DNA of 64,000 nucleotides from Glycomyces albidus (lineage in GTDB: Bacteria; Actinomycetota; Actinomycetes; Mycobacteriales; Micromonosporaceae): NCBI RefSeq assembly GCF_009451885.1, contig NZ_WIAO01000010.1:93517-157516 (forward strand), in the 5' to 3' direction. Position numbers and translations under genes: made by a program. The stretch's first letter is position 1; each line of letters starts with the position of its first letter. Below are positions 8,644-16,281 of the stretch, one piece after another. The notes beneath the pieces are model-generated. The model had not been told where the DNA came from and ran no database searches. It worked only from the letters and a program-made list of their open reading frames with translations.

Positions 8644-8664
8644 GTCATCAATAAGGGGGACACC

Positions 8665-9354
8665 GTGGTCGACGAACCGGCTCCGACCAGCTATGTGGCG
8701 GCGGACATCGTCATCCTGACGATCACCGGCGGCGAGTTCCGCGTCCTCCTCATCGAGCGCGGCAAGGACCCCTTCGGGGGGCGGCTCGCGCTGCCCGGCG
8801 GGTTCGTGGAGGCCGACGAGACCGTCGACGACGCCGCGGCCCGGGAGCTGTTCGAGGAGACGGGGTTCGAGGCCGGCGAGTCGCTGCTCGAGCGGTTCGG
8901 GGTCTACTCCGAACCCGACCGGGACCCGCGGCGCCGGGTCGTCAGCGTCGCCTACACCGCGCTCGTGCCCGAGCCGCCGCAGACGCGCGCGGGCGGGGAC
9001 GCCGCGGAGACCGCGTGGGTCCCCGTCGAGCGGGCGCTCGAGGAGCCGCTGGCCTTCGACCACTCCCGCATCCTCGGCGACGCCGTGGCGCACGCCCGGC
9101 GGCGCCTGGAGTACACCACAGCGGCGACCGCGTTCTGCCCCAAGGAGTTCACCATCGCCGAGCTGCGGCGGGTGTACGAGATCGTCTGGCGGACCCGGCT
9201 GGACCCGGGCAACTTCCACCGGAAGGTCCTGCGCATCGAGGGGTTCCTGGAACCCGTGGACGGGACCACGGTCCGCAACGGCGGCAGGCCCGCGGCCCTG
9301 TACACCGCCGGTCCGCTCGAGTGGCTGCCGCTGCCGCTCTCACCCGCGCGCTGA
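8665..9354 (+). CDS. Nudix-domain transcriptional regulator, NrtR-like
   Basis: A 229-residue two-domain protein. Residues 10-140 form a Nudix domain with box GGFVEADETVDDAAARELFE and then ETGFEAG; the REL-FEE-TGF elements are present but the exact catalytic GX5EX7REUXEEXGU spacing should be checked by alignment. Residues 150-225 form a winged-helix domain (FTIAELRRVYEIVWR, then NFHRKVLRIEGFLEPV), the hallmark of NrtR/NadQ-type regulators that bind ADP-ribose or other NAD-linked ligands. The GTG at 8665 follows AAGGGGGA. It is divergent from the phosphorylase operon, with no NAD-biosynthesis gene nearby, so its target is likely that operon or itself. Confidence 0.85.
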   Translation: MVDEPAPTSYVAADIVILTITGGEFRVLLIERGKDPFGGRLALPGGFVEADETVDDAAARELFEETGFEAGESLLERFGVYSEPDRDPRRRVVSVAYTALVPEPPQTRAGGDAAETAWVPVERALEEPLAFDHSRILGDAVAHARRRLEYTTAATAFCPKEFTIAELRRVYEIVWRTRLDPGNFHRKVLRIEGFLEPVDGTTVRNGGRPAALYTAGPLEWLPLPLSPAR

Positions 9355-9416
9355 GCGGCCCGCGCGGGCGGTACCGCCGGCGAGGGCCTGCGGGGCGACC
9401 GGCGCGGGCGGTTCGG

Positions 9417-9749
9417 TCACTTGCGGGGCAGGGTCTCGGCGAAGGCGATCCCGCGCCCGATCCAGGTGCGGAGCTCCACGTCGGAGGCGCAGGCGTCGTC
9501 GCCGAGGCGGATCCAACCGGTCATGGTGCGGCCGCTCATGACCATGGGCTCGGCGCCCGGTTCGGCGATGAGGTCCTCGTAGTCGTCCTTGCCGACCCGG
9601 ACCATCGCCCCGCCGGAGCCGAGCGCCGCCGCGGCCATGTTGCCGTGGACCATCCAGCCGAGGCCGCCGAACATCTTCCGCTCGACCACGTACGGCCGGT
9701 TGTCGAACGCGTCGCGGATCCGCTCGGCGAGCGCCTCGTCGTAAGCCAT
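9417..9749 (-). CDS. TfoX/Sxy N-terminal domain protein
   Basis: A 110-residue cytosolic protein made of a single TfoX N-terminal domain. The family signature is visible in RKMFGGLGWMVHGNMAAAA and the later VGKDDYEDLI and MTGWIRLG segments. The competence activator TfoX has a second C-terminal domain that is absent here. Stand-alone copies are common in actinobacteria and have no established role. It converges with the Nudix gene and lies downstream of the GlxA-type regulator with a 45-base gap. Confidence 0.88.
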   Translation of the reverse strand: MAYDEALAERIRDAFDNRPYVVERKMFGGLGWMVHGNMAAAALGSGGAMVRVGKDDYEDLIAEPGAEPMVMSGRTMTGWIRLGDDACASDVELRTWIGRGIAFAETLPRK

Positions 9750-9794
9750 GGGGCCATCGTGCCACCGGGGTCCGACAGTGCGGGCCGGTCCGGG

Positions 9795-10784
9795 CTACGC
9801 GGCGGTGCGGAAGCGGTTGCGGTACTCGGTGGGGGTGGTGCCGAGCTGCCTGCGGAACGCCCGGATGAGGGTGTCGACGGTGTTGAAGCCGCAGGCGGTC
9901 GCGATGCGGTCCAAGGTGTCGTCGCCGCTTTCGAGGCGGTGCCGGGCGGCCTCGACCCGCGCGGCCTCGACGTACGAGGCGGGGGTGCGGCCCAGTTCGG
10001 TCTTGAAGACGCGGGTGAGCTGGCGCTCGCTGAGGTGGGCCCGGCGGGCGAGGTCGGGGAGGGTGAGCGGCTCGGCGAGGTGCCGGGCGATGTGGTGGCG
10101 CAGCTCCTCGACGCGGCGGGTGGTCGAGACCGGTTCGAGCGGGACGCTGAACTGGCTCTGGCCGCTCGGTCGCTTGAGGTACATGACGAGCTGCCGGGCC
10201 ACCTTCAGGGCCGTGGCCTCACCGAAGTCCTCGGCGACCAGCGCGAGGGTGAGGTCGAGGCAGGCGGTGATGCCGGCGCCGGTCCACACGTCGCCGTCGC
10301 GGATGAAGATCGGGTCGGCGTCGACCTCGACGGCCGGGTGCTCGGCGGCGAGCTGCGCGGCGGTGGACCAGTGCGTGGTCGCGCGGCGGCCGTCGAGGAG
10401 GCCGGCCTCGGCGAGGACGTGGGCGCCGACGCAGACGGACGCGAGGCGTCCGGTGCGGCGGGCGAGGGTCTTCACGCGTTCGACGACGCCGGGGTCGGCG
10501 GCGGCCCGGAGGCGGCCGTCGGGTCCGGTCTCGACGCGGCCGGGGACGATGAGCGTGTCGATCCGCTCCCCCGCGAGGGCGTCGAAGGCGAGGTCGGGCA
10601 GGACGCGGACCCCGGCGAAGGTCGTCACGGGCGCCTCGGTCTCGGCGGCGAGCACCACCCGGTAGTCGGCCTCGTCGCCGAGTTCGCGCTTGAGCAGGGC
10701 GAAGACCTCGGGTGGGCCGGTCACGTCGAGCAGGTCGACGCCGTCGAAGAGCACGATGACGATCAGGCGTCCGGCGCGGTCCAT
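9795..10784 (-). CDS. GlxA-family transcriptional regulator (DJ-1/PfpI + AraC)
   Basis: A 329-residue protein. Residues 5-185 form a DJ-1/PfpI-like domain (IVLFDGVDLLDVTGPPEVF; nucleophile elbow SVCVGAHVLAEAGLL with the Cys kept), and residues 220-325 hold two AraC-type helix-turn-helices (LPDLARRAHLSERQLTRVFK; LDRIATACGFNTVDTLIRAF). This is the standard GlxA layout. It starts at ATG 10784, divergent from a cysteine hydrolase 135 bases away; such pairs usually mean the regulator controls that enzyme. The ligand is unknown. Confidence 0.92.
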   Translation of the reverse strand: MDRAGRLIVIVLFDGVDLLDVTGPPEVFALLKRELGDEADYRVVLAAETEAPVTTFAGVRVLPDLAFDALAGERIDTLIVPGRVETGPDGRLRAAADPGVVERVKTLARRTGRLASVCVGAHVLAEAGLLDGRRATTHWSTAAQLAAEHPAVEVDADPIFIRDGDVWTGAGITACLDLTLALVAEDFGEATALKVARQLVMYLKRPSGQSQFSVPLEPVSTTRRVEELRHHIARHLAEPLTLPDLARRAHLSERQLTRVFKTELGRTPASYVEAARVEAARHRLESGDDTLDRIATACGFNTVDTLIRAFRRQLGTTPTEYRNRFRTAA

Positions 10785-10919
10785 GGCTTCCTCCGTTCCG
10801 GGGCGACGCTAGCAGCGGATGTCGGTATCTGCAAGTCGCATGACATTGCGGACACGCCTGAGCGGCCGTAGCGTGGATCCGGGCCGCCGCCGGCGGCCGG
10901 AGACATGAGGAGGAAACCC

Positions 10920-11510
10920 ATGGGCGCCAGCACCTTGCGCGAGATCATCGGCCTGGACCAGACCCCCGCGACGCTGTCGGAGGCGACGCTGATCCTGGTC
11001 GACTACCAGAACACCTACACGCGCGGCGTGATGGAGCTCGAGGGCTGGGAGCCCGCCCTCGAGGCCGCGGCCGGTCTGCTCGACCGGGCGCGGCGCGCCG
11101 GGGCCCGCATCGTCCACGTCGCGAACGACGGCGGGCCGGGCGGACCGTACGACTACAGCGCCGAGATCGGCCGGATCCACCCCGCGGTGGCCCCGGTCGA
11201 GGGCGAGACCGTGGTGGTGAAGTCGGTCCCGGACGCGTTCGTGCGGACCGAGCTGGGGGACGTCGTCGACGCTGCGGGCCGCCCCGACGTGGTGATCGCC
11301 GGGTTCATGACCCACATGTGCGTCCAGTTCACCGCGCAGGGCGCGTTCCTGCGCGGGAACCGGCCGACGGTCGTCGCCGACGCGTGCGCGACCCGCCCGC
11401 TCGGGACCGCGGTCGCCGAGACGGACGCGGCGTCGCTGCACGAGGCCGCCCTCGCCACGATCGCGGACCTGTACGGGGTCGTCGTCCGCACCGCCGCGGA
11501 CCTGGGGTGA
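10920..11510 (+). CDS. Isochorismatase-family cysteine hydrolase
   Basis: A 196-residue soluble enzyme. The catalytic Asp lies in ATLILVDYQNTY, the Lys in VVVKSVPDAF and the nucleophile Cys in GFMTHMCVQFTAQGA, preceded by the family's cis-peptide region (VIAGFMTHMC). ADACATR is also typical. The ATG at 10920 follows GAGGAGG (10907-10913), which decides the start over an earlier in-frame codon. The substrate could be an amide such as nicotinamide or another small molecule; the divergent GlxA regulator suggests an inducible catabolic or detoxifying role. Confidence 0.9.
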   Translation: MGASTLREIIGLDQTPATLSEATLILVDYQNTYTRGVMELEGWEPALEAAAGLLDRARRAGARIVHVANDGGPGGPYDYSAEIGRIHPAVAPVEGETVVVKSVPDAFVRTELGDVVDAAGRPDVVIAGFMTHMCVQFTAQGAFLRGNRPTVVADACATRPLGTAVAETDAASLHEAALATIADLYGVVVRTAADLG

Positions 11511-11517
11511 GGCCGTC

Positions 11518-11539
11518 GCGCCCGGCCGGGGCCGGGCGC
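11518..11539. terminator. Bidirectional terminator hairpin
   Basis: Perfect 10-bp arms GCGCCCGGCC and GGCCGGGCGC with a two-base loop lie between the convergent stops of the cysteine hydrolase and the VOC gene. There is no T-tract, as is usual in this GC range. Confidence 0.7.
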
Positions 11540-11542
11540 GGG

Positions 11543-11950
11543 TCAGCGCTGGTTGATGCGGACGAGGTTGCCGGCGGGGTCGCGGACGGCGCAGTCGCGG
11601 ACGCCGTAGGGCTGGTCGGTCGGGCCCCACGCGATCTCGGCGCCCGCGGCGAGCAGGCGCCGGTGGACGGCGTCGAGGTCGCCGGTGGCGAGGGTGATCG
11701 CCGCATAGGTGCCCTTGGCCATCATCTCGGCGATCATGCGGCGCTCGGCCGGGGTGACGCCGGGGCGGGCGCCCGGGGGCTCGAGGACGAGGGACGTCTC
11801 GGGGCTTCCGGGCGGGCCGAGGGTGATCCGGCGCCCGGCCGCGTCGCCCTCGTCCGAGCGGACCTCGAAACCGAGGGCGTCGCGGTAGAACGCGAGGGAC
11901 GCGTCCGGGTCGTCGTGCGGCAGGGACGTGGAGTGGATGAGGAGGTCCAT
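11543..11950 (-). CDS. VOC-superfamily protein (glyoxalase/bleomycin-resistance fold)
   Basis: A 135-residue protein with a single VOC module pair: HSTSLPHDDPDASLAFYRDA at the N-terminus, then DLDAVHRRLLAAGAEIAWGP and YGVRDCAVRDPAGNLVRINQ. His, Asp and Asn/Glu-type metal ligand positions are partly kept. Its start shares one base with the stop of the gene upstream (TGATG), so the two VOC genes are coupled. The substrate is unknown. Confidence 0.88.
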   Translation of the reverse strand: MDLLIHSTSLPHDDPDASLAFYRDALGFEVRSDEGDAAGRRITLGPPGSPETSLVLEPPGARPGVTPAERRMIAEMMAKGTYAAITLATGDLDAVHRRLLAAGAEIAWGPTDQPYGVRDCAVRDPAGNLVRINQR

Positions 11951-12564
11951 CAGACCCCGGTGCCCTCCCAGACGAAGCCGTCGGGGTCGGTGAACGACCC
12001 GCCGGAGCCGCCGACGGCGATCCGGTGGGAGCCCGAGCCCGCCGGGTCGACGTACGCGGTCTTGGCGAAGGACTTGCGCGGGTAGAGCGCGAGCTTCACC
12101 GCGCCCTTGCCGGGCTCGAACTCGGTGTACTTGCCGCCGTAGCTCTTCGCGACCTCGAGCCCCTGGTCGGTGTAGAACTGCTTGGCGGCCTTCATGTCGC
12201 CGGTGCCCATGAGGAGGACGACCTCGTCGAACCGCTTCTCGGCGGGCGCGGTGTCCTTCTTGGAGGAGGACACCAGCTTCATGACCACGCCGTCGGGGGT
12301 GCGGATCACGCCGCCGTAGCCCCACAGGGACTTGACGGGCTCCTTGACGACCTCAGCCCCGGCGTCGACGGCCGCGTTGAACAGGAGGTCCACGTTCGCG
12401 GGCTGCGAGGCGATCAGGTCGAGCGTGAAGCCGCGGAAGCCGGAGGTCGGCTCCTCGGAGGCGCGGAACTCGAACGGGAGGTCCGGACCGAACGCGGTGG
12501 TGTAGAAGGCTTCGGCGGCCTCGGCGTCGGCGGCCTCGATGGTGATGTGTTCGATGTGCATCAT
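11950..12564 (-). CDS. VOC-superfamily protein with two tandem modules
   Basis: A 204-residue protein. The first VOC half begins HIEHITIEAADAEAAEAFYT and ends VIRTPDGVVMKLV. The second begins DEVVLLMGTGDMKAAKQFYT and ends SFTDPDGFVWEG. Many actinobacterial relatives are annotated glyoxalase, but a reaction cannot be assigned. Two ATGs are adjacent at 12564 and 12561, both preceded by a weak GAAG. First gene of the two-gene VOC operon. Confidence 0.85.
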   Translation of the reverse strand: MMHIEHITIEAADAEAAEAFYTTAFGPDLPFEFRASEEPTSGFRGFTLDLIASQPANVDLLFNAAVDAGAEVVKEPVKSLWGYGGVIRTPDGVVMKLVSSSKKDTAPAEKRFDEVVLLMGTGDMKAAKQFYTDQGLEVAKSYGGKYTEFEPGKGAVKLALYPRKSFAKTAYVDPAGSGSHRIAVGGSGGSFTDPDGFVWEGTGV

Positions 12565-12579
12565 GTCTTCAGGCTATTT

Positions 12580-12634
12580 CCGGGGCGGGGACCGGCGCTT
12601 CTTTATTCGTGATCGCTTCGGCGCCCCGCCCCGG
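12580..12634 (-). terminator. Terminator-like hairpin after the GH43 gene
   Basis: Arms of 11 bp, CCGGGGCGGGG (12580-12590) and CCCCGCCCCGG (12624-12634), pair perfectly around a 33-base loop. They lie just after the GH43 stop at 12640 and before the VOC start at 12564, fitting termination of the GH43 transcript. Confidence 0.5.
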
Positions 12635-12639
12635 GCCGG

Positions 12640-14070
12640 TCAGGCGGTGACGCGGAAGGTGGCGTCGGCCCGCTCGGTCGCGGTCGAGACCGGGTCCAGG
12701 CGCAGCGCGTAGCCGTAGTGCCGGATGTAGCGGGTCGGGAAGTTGTACGAGGTGAACGAGCTCCAGGAGCCGTCGGCGAGCCCGGCGACCCGGTTGAAGG
12801 TGGCGTCCGCGTTGAACTGCGCGGTGTTCTGGCGCGGTGCGAGGACGAAGTCGTAGTCGACGTGCCGCAGGAAGTACCCCGGGAAGTTCACCGACTCGAA
12901 CGAGACGGCGCCGGAGGAGGCCAGGCCGGGCACGAGCCGGAACTGGGCGTCGGCGGCCGGGCTGACACCGGGGTCGATGCGCACGTCGAAGTTGGCGTGG
13001 CGCACGTACCGGTCCTGGAAGTTGTAGGACTGCAGGCGGTTCCACGCCGGGTTCTGGTACCGGTTCAGGACGCGGGTCTCCTCGGCCTGGGTGAGGTTGA
13101 GGACGAAGCCGTGGCGCTTCAGGTTCGAACCGAGGCTGTAGCCGGAGGTGGTGCGGTACCCGGAGACGTTGGCCGGGTTGGTGGTGAGGACGGGCATGTA
13201 CCCGCGGCCGGTGGCGTACTGGTCGAGCCACAGCGCCCACTCGCTGCGATCGTTGAACTTCGCCCACATGGGGCCTTCGACGCCGCTGCCGGTGAGGTTC
13301 GCGAGGTCGCCGAGCCGGGTCCAGGAGCCGGTCAGGGAGTTGCCGCCCTCGATGACGATCTGGGCGGCCTTGGAGGCGCGGTAGTAGCGGTAGCCGCCGG
13401 TGCTGCCGGCGACCTCGACGATCTGGGTGTCGATGAGGCCTTCGTTGCCGGGCAGGTTGATGTAGACCTGCGGCGCGGTGATGGAGCGGAAGTCGGTGGT
13501 GCGGGCGCTCCAGATGCGGTGCTTCTTGACGCCGTTCACCGTGGAGTTGGTGGCCCAGTAGAGCAGGAAGTTGCCGGCCGCGGCGTCCCAGATGGCCTCG
13601 GGGGCCCAGGCGTTGCCGGCGTCGCCGATGGCGTTCGCCACGCCGAGCAGCCACGGGGTCGACCAGTTGACGAGGTCGGTCGACTCCCAGACGACGAGGT
13701 TGCGGCTGCCGCGGTTGGCGGCGTCGTCCCAGGAGGTGCCCGAGCCGATCCGCAGGTCGGTGGCGACGATCCAGTAGCGGTTGCCCGCGGGGTTGCGCAC
13801 GATGATCGGGTCGCGGACGCCCTGGGTGCCGATCGGGCTGCGCAGCACGATCTGGCCCCGGTTGAGGTCGGACCAGTTGAGGCCGTTGTCGCTGTGGGCG
13901 AGGTAGATCTGCTCGCCGCCGGTGCCCTCGCCGATGAAGTGGGCCATGAGATAACCGGTGTACGTGGTCTGGGCCGCCGCGACTTCCGGGAACGCGGCGA
14001 CGAGGGGCGCGGCGGCGGCCGCGGTGAACAGTCCGCGGCGGGTGAGGCGCGCGGAACGGGATGCGGACAT
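12640..14070 (-). CDS. Secreted GH43 exo-arabinofuranosidase with C-terminal AbfB (CBM42) domain
   Basis: A 476-residue exported enzyme. A Tat-type signal peptide (RRGLFTAAAAAPLVAAF) ends at about residue 33. A five-bladed GH43-like propeller follows (YLAHSDNGLNWSDLNRGQIV, VRDPIIVRNPAGNRYWIVAT, AWAPEAIWDAAAGNFLLYW, EGPMWAKFNDRSEWALWLDQ). From about residue 335 an AbfB beta-trefoil carries three repeats of RLQSYNFQDRYVRHANFDVR type. This order is that of the Streptomyces exo-1,5-alpha-L-arabinofuranosidases (GH43_26 + CBM42), which release arabinose from arabinan. TTGGAGT just before the ATG at 14070 sets the start; a GTG six bases earlier overlaps it. Confidence 0.9.
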   Translation of the reverse strand: MSASRSARLTRRGLFTAAAAAPLVAAFPEVAAAQTTYTGYLMAHFIGEGTGGEQIYLAHSDNGLNWSDLNRGQIVLRSPIGTQGVRDPIIVRNPAGNRYWIVATDLRIGSGTSWDDAANRGSRNLVVWESTDLVNWSTPWLLGVANAIGDAGNAWAPEAIWDAAAGNFLLYWATNSTVNGVKKHRIWSARTTDFRSITAPQVYINLPGNEGLIDTQIVEVAGSTGGYRYYRASKAAQIVIEGGNSLTGSWTRLGDLANLTGSGVEGPMWAKFNDRSEWALWLDQYATGRGYMPVLTTNPANVSGYRTTSGYSLGSNLKRHGFVLNLTQAEETRVLNRYQNPAWNRLQSYNFQDRYVRHANFDVRIDPGVSPAADAQFRLVPGLASSGAVSFESVNFPGYFLRHVDYDFVLAPRQNTAQFNADATFNRVAGLADGSWSSFTSYNFPTRYIRHYGYALRLDPVSTATERADATFRVTA

Positions 14071-14115
14071 GGCCACTCCAAATCAGGGTCTAGGCAGCCG
14101 GAACAGGTGATGTGA

Positions 14116-14145
14116 AGGCTAACATCCACAGATTGAAACAGTCAA
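14116..14145 (-). promoter_or_regulatory. Promoter of the GH43 arabinofuranosidase gene
   Basis: On the minus strand TTGACT (14145-14140) is followed after 18 bases by TAGCCT (14121-14116), about 45 bases before the start codon. The stretch is unusually A+T-rich for this window. Confidence 0.5.
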
Positions 14146-14230
14146 GATCTTCGATTTAGTGGAGTATCGGCCGGATCCGAGCGGCGGAAGGCGTTCTCGG
14201 CCGCGATGCGAGGCGCCGAAGACAGGTCGG

Positions 14231-15011
14231 TCAGGCGGCGAACCGGGACGGCGTCGTGCCGACCACGCGCTTGAAGTGCCGCGTCAGGTGCGACTGGTCG
14301 TAGAAGCCGGTGGCGGCGGCGACCGCGTGGACGGGCAGCCCGGCGAGCAGCAGGCGGCGGGCCCGGTCGATGCGGCGGGTCACCAGGTACTGGTGCGGGG
14401 CGATGCCGAACTCGCGGCCGAACGCCCGCACGAGATGGGCCGGGTGGGCGTGCAGCTCCCCCGCGGCCTCGCGGAGGCCGATCCCGGAGTCGATCCGGCG
14501 TTCGAGGAGGTCGCGCAGGCGGTGCGCGAGACGCCGGTCCCGCACCGGTTCGGCGACCGGGTCGCGGCGCAGCAGGTGCCGCCGGAGCCGGTCGGCCACG
14601 AGTTCGACCCGGCTCTCGGCCTCGAGTTCGTCGCCGGGCAGGCGCAGCGACTCGTGGAGCCGGTGGACCTGCCGTCGCAGCGCGGCGTCGGCGATCTCGG
14701 GGCCGTCGACCGCGCGGCCGATGAGGTCGTCGTCCAGGAGCGTGCCGTCGAGGTAGAGCACCCGCTTGCGGAACCCGTGCGGTCGCGGACTGGCCGTCGT
14801 GCGGGACCTGCGGCGGCAGCAGCGTGACGAGCCCGGTGAGCGCCCCGTGCTCGTGCCGGTCGAGGTCGTAGCGGACGGCGCCCTCGTCGATGAGGAGCAG
14901 CGTCCACGTCTCGTGGACGTGCATCGGGTAGGCGTGGTCGGTGAAGTGCGCATGGAACGCCTCGGCCACCCCGGCCACGGCCGGGCGCCACGCCTTGACC
15001 TCGACCACCAC
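14231..15011 (-). pseudogene. AraC-family regulator disrupted by a single frameshift
   Basis: The N-terminal cupin-like ligand domain reads in one frame from a GTG at 15011 (KAWRPAVAGVAEAFHAHF, then MHVHETWTLLLIDEGAVRYD, LVTLLPPQVPHDGQSAT). Near 14785 the reading jumps to the next frame, which continues with PHGFRKRVLYLDGTLLDDDL and ends with two AraC helix-turn-helices (LREAAGELHAHPAHLVRAFG; VHAVAAATGFYDQSHLTRHF) at 14231. One missing base would explain it. The parts on both sides are fully conserved, so it is either very recent decay or a sequencing error. It is divergent from the DUF2000 gene, a common pairing. Confidence 0.85.
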
Positions 15012-15061
15012 GCTTAAAACGTACAAGACTCCGGGGCCCGCCGGTCCGTAGCGTGGAGCCC

Positions 15062-15487
15062 ATGGATCAAGAGCCCGTTCGTTTCGACACCAAGATCGCG
15101 GTCCTGCTCCGCGACGACCTCGCCGTCTGGCAGCGGCTGAACGTCACGGCGTTCCTCGTCAGCGGCCTCGGCACGGCCGAGCCGGAGGTGGTCGGCGAGC
15201 CGTACGAGGACGCCGACGCGAACGCCTACCTGCCGATGTTCCGCCAGCCGGTGACGGTCCTCGAAGGCGCCGCCGAGCAGCTCGCCTCCGCCCGCGCCAA
15301 GGCACTCTCGCGCGGCCTGCGGCTCGCGCTGTTCACCGCGGAGCTGTTCACCACGACGCACGACCTGGAGAACCGCACCGCAGTGCGCGCGGTCCCGGCC
15401 GACAAGCTCGACCTCGTGGGGATCGGGATCTACGGTCCCCGCAACGCGGTCGACCGCACCGTCAAGGGCGCGCGGATGCACCCATGA
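15062..15487 (+). CDS. DUF2000 family protein
   Basis: A 141-residue soluble protein matching the DUF2000 family along its length (RFDTKIAVLLRDDLAVWQRL, FLVSGLGTAEPEVVGEPYED, and near the end DKLDLVGIGIYGPRNAVDRT). The family has a peptidyl-tRNA-hydrolase-II-like fold without known activity. ATG 15062 follows GTGGAG; a GTG nine bases earlier is in frame but less well placed. It is divergent from the frameshifted AraC gene. Confidence 0.85.
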   Translation: MDQEPVRFDTKIAVLLRDDLAVWQRLNVTAFLVSGLGTAEPEVVGEPYEDADANAYLPMFRQPVTVLEGAAEQLASARAKALSRGLRLALFTAELFTTTHDLENRTAVRAVPADKLDLVGIGIYGPRNAVDRTVKGARMHP

Positions 15488-15561
15488 GAGCGGCCGGTCC
15501 CCGCGGTACGCGGTCGCATCGGCGCCGCGCGGCGGCGCCCGCGCGGACTGAACCGCGGCCG

Positions 15562-15975
15562 TCAGCGCCGGCGGCGGTCCGCGACGGCGGCCGCGGCGAG
15601 CAGGCCCGCGGTCACGTAGAGGAACATGAAGCCGCTCGGGCCGATGAGCCACAGACAGGCGGAGACCCACGCGGCGAGCGCGAGCGAGACGCCGAGCCCG
15701 AACCGCGTCCCCAGGCCCGCGCTGCGGATCAGCAGGGCACCGGCGAGCGCTCCGGGGACCACGATGCCTCCGGGCAGTGCCCAGAAGACGGCGACGGACT
15801 CCATGTCGGCCTCGGCGGATCGCAGCGACCCGTCGATCCAGTCGCCCCAGGGCGCTTGGGGGATGAACACGGCGGTGTGGAGCGCGGCGATCGCGATGAG
15901 CGACCACCCGGCGAGGCGGGTGAGCCTCGCGGCGGTCGTCGAAGCGGATCGTTCGCGCTGTTCAGTCTCGATCAT
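15562..15975 (-). CDS. Small four-helix membrane protein (DUF6463-like)
   Basis: A 137-residue integral membrane protein with four predicted helices (LAGWSLIAIAALHTAVFI; VFWALPGGIVVPGALAGALL; FGLGVSLALAAWVSACLWLI; GFMFLYVTAGLLAAAAV). The loop GDWIDGSL after helix one resembles DUF6463 proteins, which are uncharacterised. It starts at ATG 15975. It lies alone, convergent with DUF2000. Confidence 0.75.
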   Translation of the reverse strand: MIETEQRERSASTTAARLTRLAGWSLIAIAALHTAVFIPQAPWGDWIDGSLRSAEADMESVAVFWALPGGIVVPGALAGALLIRSAGLGTRFGLGVSLALAAWVSACLWLIGPSGFMFLYVTAGLLAAAAVADRRRR

Positions 15976-16030
15976 GCCCCGAACCTATTGGCGCCGCGAG
16001 CCGTCGGGCTCCCCCTGCGGGGCCGTTCGG

Positions 16031-16048
16031 ATCCCCCGGGCGGGGGAT
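16031..16048. repeat. Perfect short hairpin ATCCCCC/GGGGGAT
   Basis: Seven-bp arms around the loop GGGC in the 306-base gap between the xylanase stop and the DUF6463 gene. It may be part of the terminator of the xylanase transcript or of the small gene's leader. Confidence 0.4.
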
Positions 16049-16116
16049 TCGTTCGGCCCGCAGCGGTGTCGGGTCGGGTATCCGGGCCGCAGCCGTGCGC
16101 GGCATGGACGGCTGAA

Positions 16117-16171
16117 GGGGCTCCCCGAGGCCGGAACGGTTGCGGCGCAACGGTTTCCCTCAGGGAGCCCC
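16117..16171 (-). terminator. Nested hairpin downstream of the xylanase gene
   Basis: Outer arms GGGGCTCCC (16117-16125) and GGGAGCCCC (16163-16171) enclose an inner stem-loop at 16135-16155 (AACGGTTGC/GCAACGGTT with one mismatch). The position, about 110 bases after the xylanase stop on the minus strand, fits a transcription terminator. Confidence 0.5.
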
Positions 16172-16220
16172 CTGGGCGGCCGGGGCCGGATCGAGTCCGG
16201 GCCCCGGCCCTGACCGAGTC

Positions 16221-16280
16221 GAGCACGGCCTAGCACGGCCTAGCAGGGTCGAGCAGGGCCGAGCAGGGTCGAGCGGTGTC
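16221..16280. repeat. Six tandem 10-bp repeats
   Basis: Six consecutive decamers follow the pattern [GT]AGCASGGYC, the last one diverged, and abut the xylanase stop codon at 16282. They look like a slippage-prone microsatellite; no coding or hairpin function is visible. Confidence 0.85.
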
Positions 16281-16281
16281 G

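Noticed and set aside
16221..16280. Could the decamer array be a CRISPR array?
   Set aside because: Units are 10 bp with no spacers, and no cas gene is in the window.
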